Positions 55,697 through 64,000 of a DNA stretch of 64,000 bases are shown here, piece after piece (within the stretch, counting starts at the first letter, position 1; each line of letters opens with the position of its first letter). Position numbers and translations under genes: made by a program. This DNA comes from Platynereis dumerilii (lineage: Eukaryota > Annelida > Polychaeta > Phyllodocida > Nereididae), in NCBI GenBank assembly GCA_026936325.1, contig JAPTHN010000105.1:372001-436000 (forward strand), written 5' to 3'. The notes under the pieces were generated by a model, which had not been told where the DNA came from, did not search any database, and worked only from the letters and a program-made list of their open reading frames with translations.

Positions 55697-55930
55697 ATGT
55701 GTTATGAGTTACACCCACGCTTATTGCAAGGAATCGCTGTGGCACATTTTGTGGCCTTTGCTCTTATTTTGACTTTGGGCTCTCTTTTCATACGTACTCT
55801 CCCTCAAATTAGTTATATTTTTGCTCTAGTAAGTGCTAGTATGCACGGTACGCTTACTCTTCTTACTTCTATTTTCGCTCTGAATGTCTGTCCCGTTGAC
55901 ACAGCTGACACTTCAGCAGTGGTTACTTAA
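55697..55930 (+). CDS. Hydrophobic upstream frame overlapping gag
   Basis: A 77-residue frame with two hydrophobic stretches (IAVAHFVAFALILTLGSLFI and YIFALVSASMHGTLTLLTSI). It overlaps the first 47 bases of gag in another frame. It may be a small membrane protein, a leader frame that tunes gag translation, or chance. Confidence 0.25.
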   Translation: MCYELHPRLLQGIAVAHFVAFALILTLGSLFIRTLPQISYIFALVSASMHGTLTLLTSIFALNVCPVDTADTSAVVT

Positions 55931-58900
55931 ATTCCGTTTGGAAGCTCAGACAGCGGTTGATAGGGGATATTTGTCTGCTCGTGCTTCTCGTTATATCAAA
56001 CATCGCACTCCTACACTTCTCTTTCATGAATGGTTATTGTTGGCTGCCACTAAACAGAACACTCAATGGCATGTCTACGAGTCGATACTAGACCAACTTG
56101 GCTATTTGACTCTTCCCTTACCGGAGCTTGCTCTGTTTCGTGAGGCTTCTTTTGCTCGTTATAATACGTATTTGAGAAAACCTACCAATGTATGGCTTTA
56201 CCCTCTTACCCTCATGATGTCAGAATCTGACTCATCCTCTGCTAGTACAAGTCAGGGCGATACTGTAAATACTAAGGGACATCTTGATGCGACTGAGATT
56301 TACACTGACACAGCACTTTCAGGTGAACAGCCTAATATCTCGGGCCAACACATTGCCCACCAACCAGATAAATCCTCATTGACTGTTCCTTTACATGTAG
56401 AGGTTGGGGATACTGCTGACGGATCCCGTGTTTCCACACCCTCTCATGATAATTTAAAATCTCGTGAAGCATCACCTGGCCGACACGATTCTGATTCCGA
56501 CGAGGAAAATTCACATCTTGCTCTTAAGGTCGCTAGGGATAAAGCTGATAATTCCGGTAAAGATAATTCCGCCGGCCATACTTCTGATAGTGAAAACTCC
56601 GATAAACAGCATTTTGATAGGGATAAATCCCCAGCTCTCACTGATTCTGAACGTCAGGTGCGTCATTCTAATATTGCTGATAATCTCGAAAATTCTCATA
56701 GGGCTGAAATAAGTGAGGATAATTCTGCCTCTCAGGCTGGTCACTCTGACGCCTCTCTTATACATCAATTAGACCCTCAACAACCTGGTGCATCATCGTT
56801 TGCTAATACTAATCAACAAACGCCTGTGTCACATTCATTTGATATTGACGAACAGCCTGGTGCTGCTGCACAAACCCCTCCTGTTACGTCTACTGCAGAC
56901 AACATCGAACACCCCCAAGCACCTCCTGCTTCTCCTGGTCATTCTCTACACGGTTCTGATACTCATCACCATCACACCCCTGACGTCAGTCCACGACTCT
57001 CCCCTCGACATCATACCCCTTCACGTGTGCCTGGATCACAATTGAGCGACGACCAAATTCCTTCTTTTGGAGGTCTTCGTCACCAGCATCACGTCCCTCC
57101 TCCTGAGGACCCTTTTCTGCTTGATAACGTTTCTAATAACGCCTATCAAAACTACGAATTCGACCAGTCTCTTAATAACCTTCAATTTAATCACTCTCAT
57201 CAGGATCCTTCATCTCAACAACACCCCCCATCGTCTCCCCCGGGCCACGCACGACAACCTCCCCCGCGCACTGATACGTCGCCCAGGACCACCCGGCCTG
57301 CACCAGGACCTTCTTCCTTCACTGTACCCCCCGCCCCCTTTAATACTTCTACTCAGGGAAGCCAGCCTGCATCCTTCACTTCTGCACAGACTTCTCTTAC
57401 AAATACAGTTCAGTTTGCTACAGTCTCATATACTGTAAATACTATCACCAGACCACGTACAGCTAATACCACCACCCAAGTACTGTTCCCTTCTCATACT
57501 CCTCATTCTAGTCGTAAACCAGTTATAGGTTACACCGATCCCAGCCATCAGACACTTCTACATCGTCTATCTGCTCAGTCTCCTTCTGGTTCCAATATGG
57601 CTTCAAACAACCAGACCTTAGGTGTTTCCAATCCTTCCAATTACAATGCCACATCGGGCACCTTTTCTCATGCACCTGCAACTCGTACTGGTGATGAATT
57701 ATTATTTGAACATGCTAATCAACCCTCGCATTTTTCCCAACAGGTTACACAGTCCCAAGCCTCTTCAACTACCCAGGCCTTCCAGGACCTCCATGATTTT
57801 AATTCCACTTTTAATAATCTTAATTCCCAGGCTCAATCTCAGCCACAAGACCTTACTAGCTTGCGCACATCTGTGTACTACCCACCTTCCTATCAGGACA
57901 CCAGAGATGCGTCTTATCGAGCTACTCAATCTATTCAACGCCCAATTTCTTCCTCCTTCCCTGTATCTCATTCGGGTTCCCTGCCTTCTTCCTTTCCTGC
58001 AGCAGCATTTAATACCCAAATGCCCGAAACACAGCCTAGAACTAAGCCTCTTAATTTTTCAGAGATGAAACCTCCAGTATTTAATGGAGAGTCCGATACT
58101 TTGACACCACAGGCATGGATCACTAAATTTAAGGATCATGTCCAATTACATAATTTAAATGACCACCAGATATTGCATCGCCTGCAGCTGTTCACTGAAG
58201 GACACGCTCGCAATTGGTGTAATGCTCTGCAGCCCATGACTTTGGCTAAACTTGAGAAGTTGTTCTTAGATAAATTTTCATTGCTAAGGAGTCGAGCATC
58301 TATCCTCGATGCTTTGTCTCAGAAACGTATCACCTATGGTGATAACGTTGGCAAGTACTTGGATGAGATTAAGGAATTGGTGTCACGTTTGGGCCTACCT
58401 GAATCAGTTGTGGCTTTATACTTTCGCAAGGGATTGCCCCTGACCTTACAGCATTCTCTTCAGTTAATTGATGATAACAAACCTCTTGATGAATTAATTC
58501 CAATAGTGCAAAGTATCATGGAGCGCGAAGTTATCGCCCAGCACGTTGATGTTACTAAAATCCCTAGTACGAAATTCGATACAGGGAATTCGCAATCAAC
58601 TTTGCTCACTTTACAGGAATCCATGGGCGCTCTTAATCAATCTCTGCAGCAATTGCCTCAGATACTCGGACCTCGAGATGTTTCAATGGATGACACTCAA
58701 CCCCAATATGTCTCTCAGCAAATGCCTTATGGTCAATCTTCTTTTTCTGGTCCTACTTGCTTCCGTTGTGGACTCCGAGGTCATATTGCTACTCATTGTC
58801 GCAGATTCATTCCCAACCAGCAATATAGTCTACCAACATCTTCTGATTACCAGTCTACCGGACGTTCATACAACCGTGATAATTCTGCAAACAATGCCTT

Positions 58901-59249
58901 CACTCAACGATATAATCGGCCTAGCAGACCCTTTCCTAATAGATTCGGTAATCCGAACAGAAATCTTTCAGCCAATGGATTTGCTAACTCCAACAGATCT
59001 GGTAATAATAGACTATTCTCCCAGAATAACCAGAACTTTAATAATCAGCAGCATGGCAATGCAAACTCTGCGCAACAGCAGTATAACAGCACTGCCCCTA
59101 ACAACTCACGTGTTCAGTACCCTAATGGCATTAGAACTGCTTACCGCTCTCACAGCGCTGGCCCTTTCCCTCGCAACCAACGACCACCACCTCAAAATCG
59201 TTCACAGGGACCACCACATCAGCAACCACAACGCAACGGATCATTTTGA
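55884..59249 (+). CDS. Gypsy Gag, 1121 residues
   Basis: An unusually long Gag. Residues 1-115 form a compact N-terminal part (LTLQQWLLKFRLEAQ, then LLFHEWLLLAATKQ). Residues 115-700 are a low-complexity region rich in S, D, H, P and Q, first acidic (SDSDEENSH, DKSPALTDSER) and later proline/histidine-rich. Residues about 719-900 are the capsid region (FNGESDTLTPQAWITKFKDH, HARNWCNALQPMTLAKLEKL, YLDEIKELVSRLGLPESVVA), matching Ty3/Gypsy Gag. A CCHC knuckle CFRCGLRGHIATHC lies at about residue 958, and an Asn/Gln/Arg-rich tail follows. Pol continues in the same frame after one terminator, a layout suited to read-through as in gammaretroviruses. No break seen. Confidence 0.85.
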   Translation: MSVPLTQLTLQQWLLKFRLEAQTAVDRGYLSARASRYIKHRTPTLLFHEWLLLAATKQNTQWHVYESILDQLGYLTLPLPELALFREASFARYNTYLRKPTNVWLYPLTLMMSESDSSSASTSQGDTVNTKGHLDATEIYTDTALSGEQPNISGQHIAHQPDKSSLTVPLHVEVGDTADGSRVSTPSHDNLKSREASPGRHDSDSDEENSHLALKVARDKADNSGKDNSAGHTSDSENSDKQHFDRDKSPALTDSERQVRHSNIADNLENSHRAEISEDNSASQAGHSDASLIHQLDPQQPGASSFANTNQQTPVSHSFDIDEQPGAAAQTPPVTSTADNIEHPQAPPASPGHSLHGSDTHHHHTPDVSPRLSPRHHTPSRVPGSQLSDDQIPSFGGLRHQHHVPPPEDPFLLDNVSNNAYQNYEFDQSLNNLQFNHSHQDPSSQQHPPSSPPGHARQPPPRTDTSPRTTRPAPGPSSFTVPPAPFNTSTQGSQPASFTSAQTSLTNTVQFATVSYTVNTITRPRTANTTTQVLFPSHTPHSSRKPVIGYTDPSHQTLLHRLSAQSPSGSNMASNNQTLGVSNPSNYNATSGTFSHAPATRTGDELLFEHANQPSHFSQQVTQSQASSTTQAFQDLHDFNSTFNNLNSQAQSQPQDLTSLRTSVYYPPSYQDTRDASYRATQSIQRPISSSFPVSHSGSLPSSFPAAAFNTQMPETQPRTKPLNFSEMKPPVFNGESDTLTPQAWITKFKDHVQLHNLNDHQILHRLQLFTEGHARNWCNALQPMTLAKLEKLFLDKFSLLRSRASILDALSQKRITYGDNVGKYLDEIKELVSRLGLPESVVALYFRKGLPLTLQHSLQLIDDNKPLDELIPIVQSIMEREVIAQHVDVTKIPSTKFDTGNSQSTLLTLQESMGALNQSLQQLPQILGPRDVSMDDTQPQYVSQQMPYGQSSFSGPTCFRCGLRGHIATHCRRFIPNQQYSLPTSSDYQSTGRSYNRDNSANNAFTQRYNRPSRPFPNRFGNPNRNLSANGFANSNRSGNNRLFSQNNQNFNNQQHGNANSAQQQYNSTAPNNSRVQYPNGIRTAYRSHSAGPFPRNQRPPPQNRSQGPPHQQPQRNGSF

Positions 59250-62200
59250 CTGTGCTCAGATACAGCCGTGTCTCGTCCTAACTTAACATCTACTAATACT
59301 TTAGACTCTCACCACTTTTCTCCTATCGAATCTAATGATCTTAGCACTTCTGCTCCCTCTGAAAATTTTATTTTTCATGATTTTCTGGATTCGGATGTAA
59401 TTGTTGGGGACGACTTCCCTGATATCCTATATGCTGTACTTCAGCCTCCTATTCCTCTTACCCCTCTATCTATCAAGATTCATGATTGCAACTTTATCCC
59501 ATCACTTTTGCCCGATGGCACTAAATTCTTTACCTTGTTTGATACTGGCAGCTCACACAATTTGGTTAGCACGTCTCTTATCAAACGTAGTCCCTTTTTG
59601 CAGGGCCTTCCTCGCTTTGATGCTGAGCCAATCAAGCTTATGGTCGGCAATGGCTCTTCTATTTCTCAATTTATCTATTTTGTCATACAGTTCGGTGAGT
59701 GTAAAGTTCCCATTAAGACCTTTATTATCGATGTAGCTTCACCAATTGATTGTGTTATGGGTTTGGACGCTCAAATTAGATATAAATGTGTTTTTCGTTC
59801 AGCAGAATCACGCATGGATATTTCTGTCGACCAAATTTTACTTGTAGTACATAAGTCGACCACTATAACACCTAATACATCGTACGATGTGCCAGTTCGA
59901 GTTAATCACTTGGCACAATATTTTAATGGTCCATTTGAGGTTAACATATCTCGCATTATCTCTGAAAAGAATTATAAGGCACTTGTCGATCTACGCAGTG
60001 GCTTTGGTTCAATCAGGATTAATAATGTAGATTCTGAGGATATACATTTGGCTGCTGATATCATTCTGGGAGCGCTAGTTATGGATATCCCTTTTACATC
60101 GGCACCTTCTGTAGTCCAACAGCCAGATACTAAATCTGTTGATGATAATTTACTCGATAACACTCATTACGTCATCATAGATAACGGCCCTAATGCTATT
60201 TCTCAGCTTTCATACCCAGATTATGATGCTATGGACCCTGACACCCGTGCTCAAACTAGACTACGTAATTATCCATGGCTTCAACCTGACGATCCAGCTC
60301 TACGCATGACCGAATTCGATATAGTTAATCAGCAATTGAAGCTTGATAAGTGTGCACTTCAGCCTAAAGACGTAGACAAACTCCGTGAGATAATTTTATC
60401 GCACACTCCAGCTTTTAGCTTATATGGTCAGATAGGAACCATCACTCGATATGTGTGTGATATTACCCAACAACTTATCACTGATTGTTCTTTTAAAGCA
60501 CGCCCTTATATCACTTCCCAAGCTGATATCGCCTACATGCGTAAACAGGTACAGAAGCTTTTGCAACTGGGAATTTTCAAGAAGGAACTCACACAAGCTA
60601 CCAGTGCACTATTTTTAGTCCGCAAATCACGCACGGACGAAAATCCCCGCTTGGTCGGAGATATGCGTTCTGTCAACAAGGCCTTTCAGCTTCTGCAGAG
60701 ACCTTGTGCTAATATTGATTCCTTTAAGCAGCAAATGGGCAGTCGTCCTTTTCGTTTCGCTACGGCCATTGATTTAAAGCAGGCATTTTTTGCATGTCAA
60801 GTAACTCCTCAGTCTCGTCAGTACCTCGGCGTCGTTACATTCTATAATGCAGAGTCCATTACCTATACTAGATTACCAATGGGATATATCAATTCGGGGG
60901 CACTATTTGCTGAAATAATGACTTTAATCACTGCAGAATTGCCACGAACCTATGCAGAATGTGTTTACAACTATTATGATGATTATTTGCTTCTTAGTGA
61001 ATCCTCTGAGGAGCACCTCGCTCTCATTGATGCTGTTCTTGCCCTTTTTCATAAACATGGCCTGGTTCTCAACTTGGCTAAGTGTTCTTTCGCTTCTAAT
61101 TCTACTTTCCAATTCCTTGGCTTTGATGTTGATTTACAGGGACCTAACGGACCTACTTTGCGTATTAGACAGTCTCGCATTGATGCCATTATGAACTTGC
61201 AGGTTCCACAAACTAGAAAACAGATAAAATCATTCTTAGGCTCAATTCAATTCATTTCTTCGTTTATACCATCTTATCAAAAGACAGCTGAACCTTTGAC
61301 GCGCCTGTTGCGCAAAGCTAATGAATTCCTTTGGACTGATGAACAACAGGTCGCCTGGGATGCCATTAAGAAAATTCTTACATCCCCACCTATTTTGTCA
61401 TTTCCAAGACCTGAAGGTGAAATGATCCTGGTGTCTGATGCATCCAGGACAGCCTCAGGTGCAGCTCTTTATCAGTTACAATCTAATGGTGCTGATGATC
61501 CACCTAAGAGAGTTTTATTGGGTTATGCTAGTCGACTACATGGTCATATTGCTACCCATAACTATAGTATATCGGAATTGGAAATGCTCTCAATTTACTT
61601 TGCTGTCCAATCCTTTAAATTTTTTTTAGCTGGACGTGGTAGGTTTACAATTCTGACGGACCACGCTCCTATTGCTCAAATTCTTAAATCTTCCAGTCAT
61701 TTTGTAACACCTCGCATAGCAAAATTCTATTGGAAATTACAAGATTACCCTTATCGAATTTATTATGTAAAACCAACCACCACTGAATTGAAATTAGTTG
61801 ATATGTTATCTCGTCATCATAACACCCAATGGCCAGCAGATGCTGAACCCATTATTCCAATAGCAGTGTCTGACAAAGATAGGAGCATTAATGACGAAGA
61901 GCAACATTCTTATTATAATTTCCTGGATACCAATACCCATCCCCTTTTGACATCTCGTCAAACCTACTATGAGAACCTCTATGCCAACTTTTCTGGCTAT
62001 TCTCTATTTTGTGTTACAACAAGGGCCCAGGCCAAAGAACACTCAGATAACGATATCTCCAGCCCTACATCACAACCCACAAAGGCTACGAAACCACTGT
62101 CACACCTTACCAGTGAATGTACCCATACCACTGGACCAGTCTTACCTATTACTGAGATGAAATACAAGACCATCGATAGTGATCAACCTACTATCTTGAC

Positions 62201-64000
62201 AAAAATGCCTCATCAAGCTGACTTAGAACCAGCTATTCGTAAATACATCACAGATGCATTCCATTACGTCAAGATACCTCATGATAGAGTCCAGCTTATA
62301 AATGCTCAAAAGCAGGATTTGTATTTGGGACCGGTCTATAACTTCATAGCATATAGTACGTTACCAACTAGTAAGCAAGTGGCAAATCAGGCAGTTGTAT
62401 TATCTAATCATTTTGCTTTAATCGATTCACTTTTATTCTATGTTCAATCTAGTCCTAAAAGACATGACGTCATACTTAAATTGGCTATTCCTAACATTTA
62501 TATTTTCGACATCATTGAATTTTTTCACTTAAATTTGGGTGCTCATGTAAAATCTAATAAATTGTATGATGTCATTACCTCAAACTTTCATATTAAGAAT
62601 CTGATGAAATACATTTTGGATTATGCTAGGACATGTTTGATTTGCCAACGCTCGTCGCAGGTTATTGAAACAAATAAGCAGAGGGAATTCGTTCCTAGGC
62701 TGCTTACTGATTGTACTCCCTTTGTGCATATACATTTTGATATCAAAACCTTTCCCCATGCTACAGCCCAAATTATTCATTGTCTCATCCTACAAGATAT
62801 TTTCTCCCGTTATGTCGTGGCGATTCCGTTACGCAGTAGAAAGGCTGATGAGATAGCCAAGAAATTTATTGAGCATTTTTGTTTGCCATACATGATACCT
62901 CATAGGGTAACTTGTGATAAGGAAGCTTCTTTCGTTGGTAAAATTATGACGGCGGTATTTAAGTCATTGAATGTTCAGGTACACCTTGTCCCTACAATGA
63001 TACATTCAAGCAATATGGCTGAGAGGGCTATTCAATCTGTTTCGAACCTATTGTTAACTATGATAGAGTATAAGTATTCTCAATGGCCATCCCTTATTCC
63101 ATATGCTTGTAAAACTTATAATTCGTTGCCTCACGCAGTTACCAAATATTCTCCTAATTTCCTTGTCTTCCTTAGAGAAGACTGCAATCTTGTGGACATT
63201 AATCCTGAAGCTCTTTCTGTGGTTGCTACTTCTTATGATCATTACGTGTCATCGATTAGAGAGAAATTGCGATTCGTTAGACAACAAGCTGTGATTTCTC
63301 ATAATAAAATTAAGATTAGACAGACCCAACAACACGCTAAGCGTATGCCAAAACTACATTCTTTCAAAGAAGGAGACCTTGTCTTATTACTGGCACCTAA
63401 ATACACCGGGGTGCAGTATTCCACCAAATTAAGCATTAAGCTTATTGGGCCATTGTATATTGCATCTGAGCCACTTTTGAATCAATTTTTGCTTAAGACA
63501 ATTGACGACCGCACTTTACCAGGTCTATTTCATATAGGTAGATTGAAACATTGTATGGTTCGTTCCAAGAATGGTTCACCAATTTATAACCAGCAACAAT
63601 TGCGCATTCAAATTCTATCTGAAAATCTTAAAATTGATGATGTGGCTGCAGCCACTATGCAATTACACAGTGAGGAACCTCAAGGGCCTCCATTACCAGT
63701 CTCTACTCCAGCCCCACAGGTCAAGCCTGGGCCCTCGTCCCATTCATTGCTTGATCCCAATGACCTTTCACATCCTTTGCACCAATTACCCCAGCCTTCT
63801 TATAACATGTCTATTTCTAATCCTGACGCTCTTCTTTTATATTTTAAATCTCGGCAAGATGATACTCAACCAGGCCCTGGGTCTGCACTTCATGAATGGC
63901 CCTGTACTCTCGATGATGACAGTCCAGTCACCTCAACAATAACATCAGCCCGTTGGCGTGACGGTCATCTCCAAGTATATATCAACTATCCATCTCAGAT
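59250..64000 (+). CDS. Gypsy Pol (PR, RT, RNase H, IN), partial at window edge
   Basis: Open in one frame for more than 1580 codons and cut by the window edge. Protease: FTLFDTGSSHNLVSTSL (about 59527). Reverse transcriptase: PYITSQADIAYMRKQVQKLL (60500), RLVGDMRSVNKAFQ, then the catalytic box NYYDDYLLLS (60969) and LGFDVD. RNase H: ILVSDASRTASGAALYQL (61428) and ILTDHAPIAQIL. Integrase: HLNLGAH with CLICQRS as zinc-binding module (62527-62650), then the core with HIHFDIKTF, VTCDKEASFVG and SSNMAERAIQSV (62720-63045), and a C-terminal SH3-like region (FKEGDLVLLLAPKYTG). The order PR-RT-RH-IN fixes the Ty3/Gypsy class. No chromodomain and no env are seen before the window ends. Confidence 0.85.
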   Translation, partial: MCSDTAVSRPNLTSTNTLDSHHFSPIESNDLSTSAPSENFIFHDFLDSDVIVGDDFPDILYAVLQPPIPLTPLSIKIHDCNFIPSLLPDGTKFFTLFDTGSSHNLVSTSLIKRSPFLQGLPRFDAEPIKLMVGNGSSISQFIYFVIQFGECKVPIKTFIIDVASPIDCVMGLDAQIRYKCVFRSAESRMDISVDQILLVVHKSTTITPNTSYDVPVRVNHLAQYFNGPFEVNISRIISEKNYKALVDLRSGFGSIRINNVDSEDIHLAADIILGALVMDIPFTSAPSVVQQPDTKSVDDNLLDNTHYVIIDNGPNAISQLSYPDYDAMDPDTRAQTRLRNYPWLQPDDPALRMTEFDIVNQQLKLDKCALQPKDVDKLREIILSHTPAFSLYGQIGTITRYVCDITQQLITDCSFKARPYITSQADIAYMRKQVQKLLQLGIFKKELTQATSALFLVRKSRTDENPRLVGDMRSVNKAFQLLQRPCANIDSFKQQMGSRPFRFATAIDLKQAFFACQVTPQSRQYLGVVTFYNAESITYTRLPMGYINSGALFAEIMTLITAELPRTYAECVYNYYDDYLLLSESSEEHLALIDAVLALFHKHGLVLNLAKCSFASNSTFQFLGFDVDLQGPNGPTLRIRQSRIDAIMNLQVPQTRKQIKSFLGSIQFISSFIPSYQKTAEPLTRLLRKANEFLWTDEQQVAWDAIKKILTSPPILSFPRPEGEMILVSDASRTASGAALYQLQSNGADDPPKRVLLGYASRLHGHIATHNYSISELEMLSIYFAVQSFKFFLAGRGRFTILTDHAPIAQILKSSSHFVTPRIAKFYWKLQDYPYRIYYVKPTTTELKLVDMLSRHHNTQWPADAEPIIPIAVSDKDRSINDEEQHSYYNFLDTNTHPLLTSRQTYYENLYANFSGYSLFCVTTRAQAKEHSDNDISSPTSQPTKATKPLSHLTSECTHTTGPVLPITEMKYKTIDSDQPTILTKMPHQADLEPAIRKYITDAFHYVKIPHDRVQLINAQKQDLYLGPVYNFIAYSTLPTSKQVANQAVVLSNHFALIDSLLFYVQSSPKRHDVILKLAIPNIYIFDIIEFFHLNLGAHVKSNKLYDVITSNFHIKNLMKYILDYARTCLICQRSSQVIETNKQREFVPRLLTDCTPFVHIHFDIKTFPHATAQIIHCLILQDIFSRYVVAIPLRSRKADEIAKKFIEHFCLPYMIPHRVTCDKEASFVGKIMTAVFKSLNVQVHLVPTMIHSSNMAERAIQSVSNLLLTMIEYKYSQWPSLIPYACKTYNSLPHAVTKYSPNFLVFLREDCNLVDINPEALSVVATSYDHYVSSIREKLRFVRQQAVISHNKIKIRQTQQHAKRMPKLHSFKEGDLVLLLAPKYTGVQYSTKLSIKLIGPLYIASEPLLNQFLLKTIDDRTLPGLFHIGRLKHCMVRSKNGSPIYNQQQLRIQILSENLKIDDVAAATMQLHSEEPQGPPLPVSTPAPQVKPGPSSHSLLDPNDLSHPLHQLPQPSYNMSISNPDALLLYFKSRQDDTQPGPGSALHEWPCTLDDDSPVTSTITSARWRDGHLQVYINYPSQ

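Larger units (their letters stand above)
53726..64000 (+). mobile_element. Ty3/Gypsy LTR element, coding part looks whole, runs off the window
   Basis: Leader, gag and pol of a Gypsy-class LTR retrotransposon. Gag (1121 codons) is intact and Pol is open to the window edge; no break was seen in the visible coding part, so the copy is probably young. The 5' edge is uncertain: candidate LTR starts are TGTAATGAGC near 53726 and TGTGACGATT near 53915, and a candidate end is CAGTAACA near 54242. A TATA-like CTATAAATTG at about 54101 would fit an LTR promoter. The downstream LTR lies outside the window. Confidence 0.8.

Noticed and set aside
56464-58068. Leucine/isoleucine-rich frames overlapping gag
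   Set aside because: Shadows of the intact Gag frame.

Overview
The window looks like AT-rich, repeat-dense DNA from a metazoan, most likely a marine invertebrate. The evidence is introns with GT-AG borders, secreted-protein exons, CR1-like LINEs, a tRNA-derived SINE, a Penelope element, a Polinton remnant, hAT-type miniature elements and two Ty3/Gypsy elements, one with an envelope gene. I cannot name the species; a deuterostome is a guess. No rRNA, true tRNA gene, CRISPR array or bacterial operon is seen.

Layout. 0.2-3.3 kb: a GC-rich minisatellite, then a broken Polinton fragment (packaging ATPase, chromodomain integrase). 3.5-6.7 kb: three LINE fragments on the minus strand, two lying in a 30-bp minisatellite. 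7.4-9.6 kb: a degenerate 70-bp satellite carrying inserted miniature elements. 10-20 kb: non-autonomous DNA transposons with clear target-site duplications, one SINE with a 13-bp duplication and a LINE 3' end. 20.6-23.7 kb: dispersed repeats, including one rich in X-box (RFX-type) palindromes. 24-32.9 kb: a broken errantivirus-like Gypsy element with gag, pol and an F-type env, flanked by about 430-bp LTR-like repeats. 33.0-35.7 kb: a retroelement-like protein joining coiled coil, SGNH hydrolase, NADAR and CCHC knuckles. 35.7-44 kb: satellites, SINE copies and long-inverted-repeat elements. 47.3-48.2 kb: a Penelope fragment. 53.7-64 kb: a second Gypsy element whose gag (1121 residues) and pol are open up to the window edge.

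Host genes are few. I found two small secreted-protein genes that are not long open frames and must be read across introns. One is a 78-residue precursor in two exons on the minus strand (46546-44925). The other is a four-cysteine precursor on the plus strand (52780-53340), with a TGA at codon 44 and a possible untranslated first exon near 48.96 kb. I could assign no function to either.

The most interesting items are these two secreted genes, the SGNH-NADAR-CCHC protein, the env-bearing Gypsy fossil, the very large Gag of the younger Gypsy element and the X-box-rich repeat.
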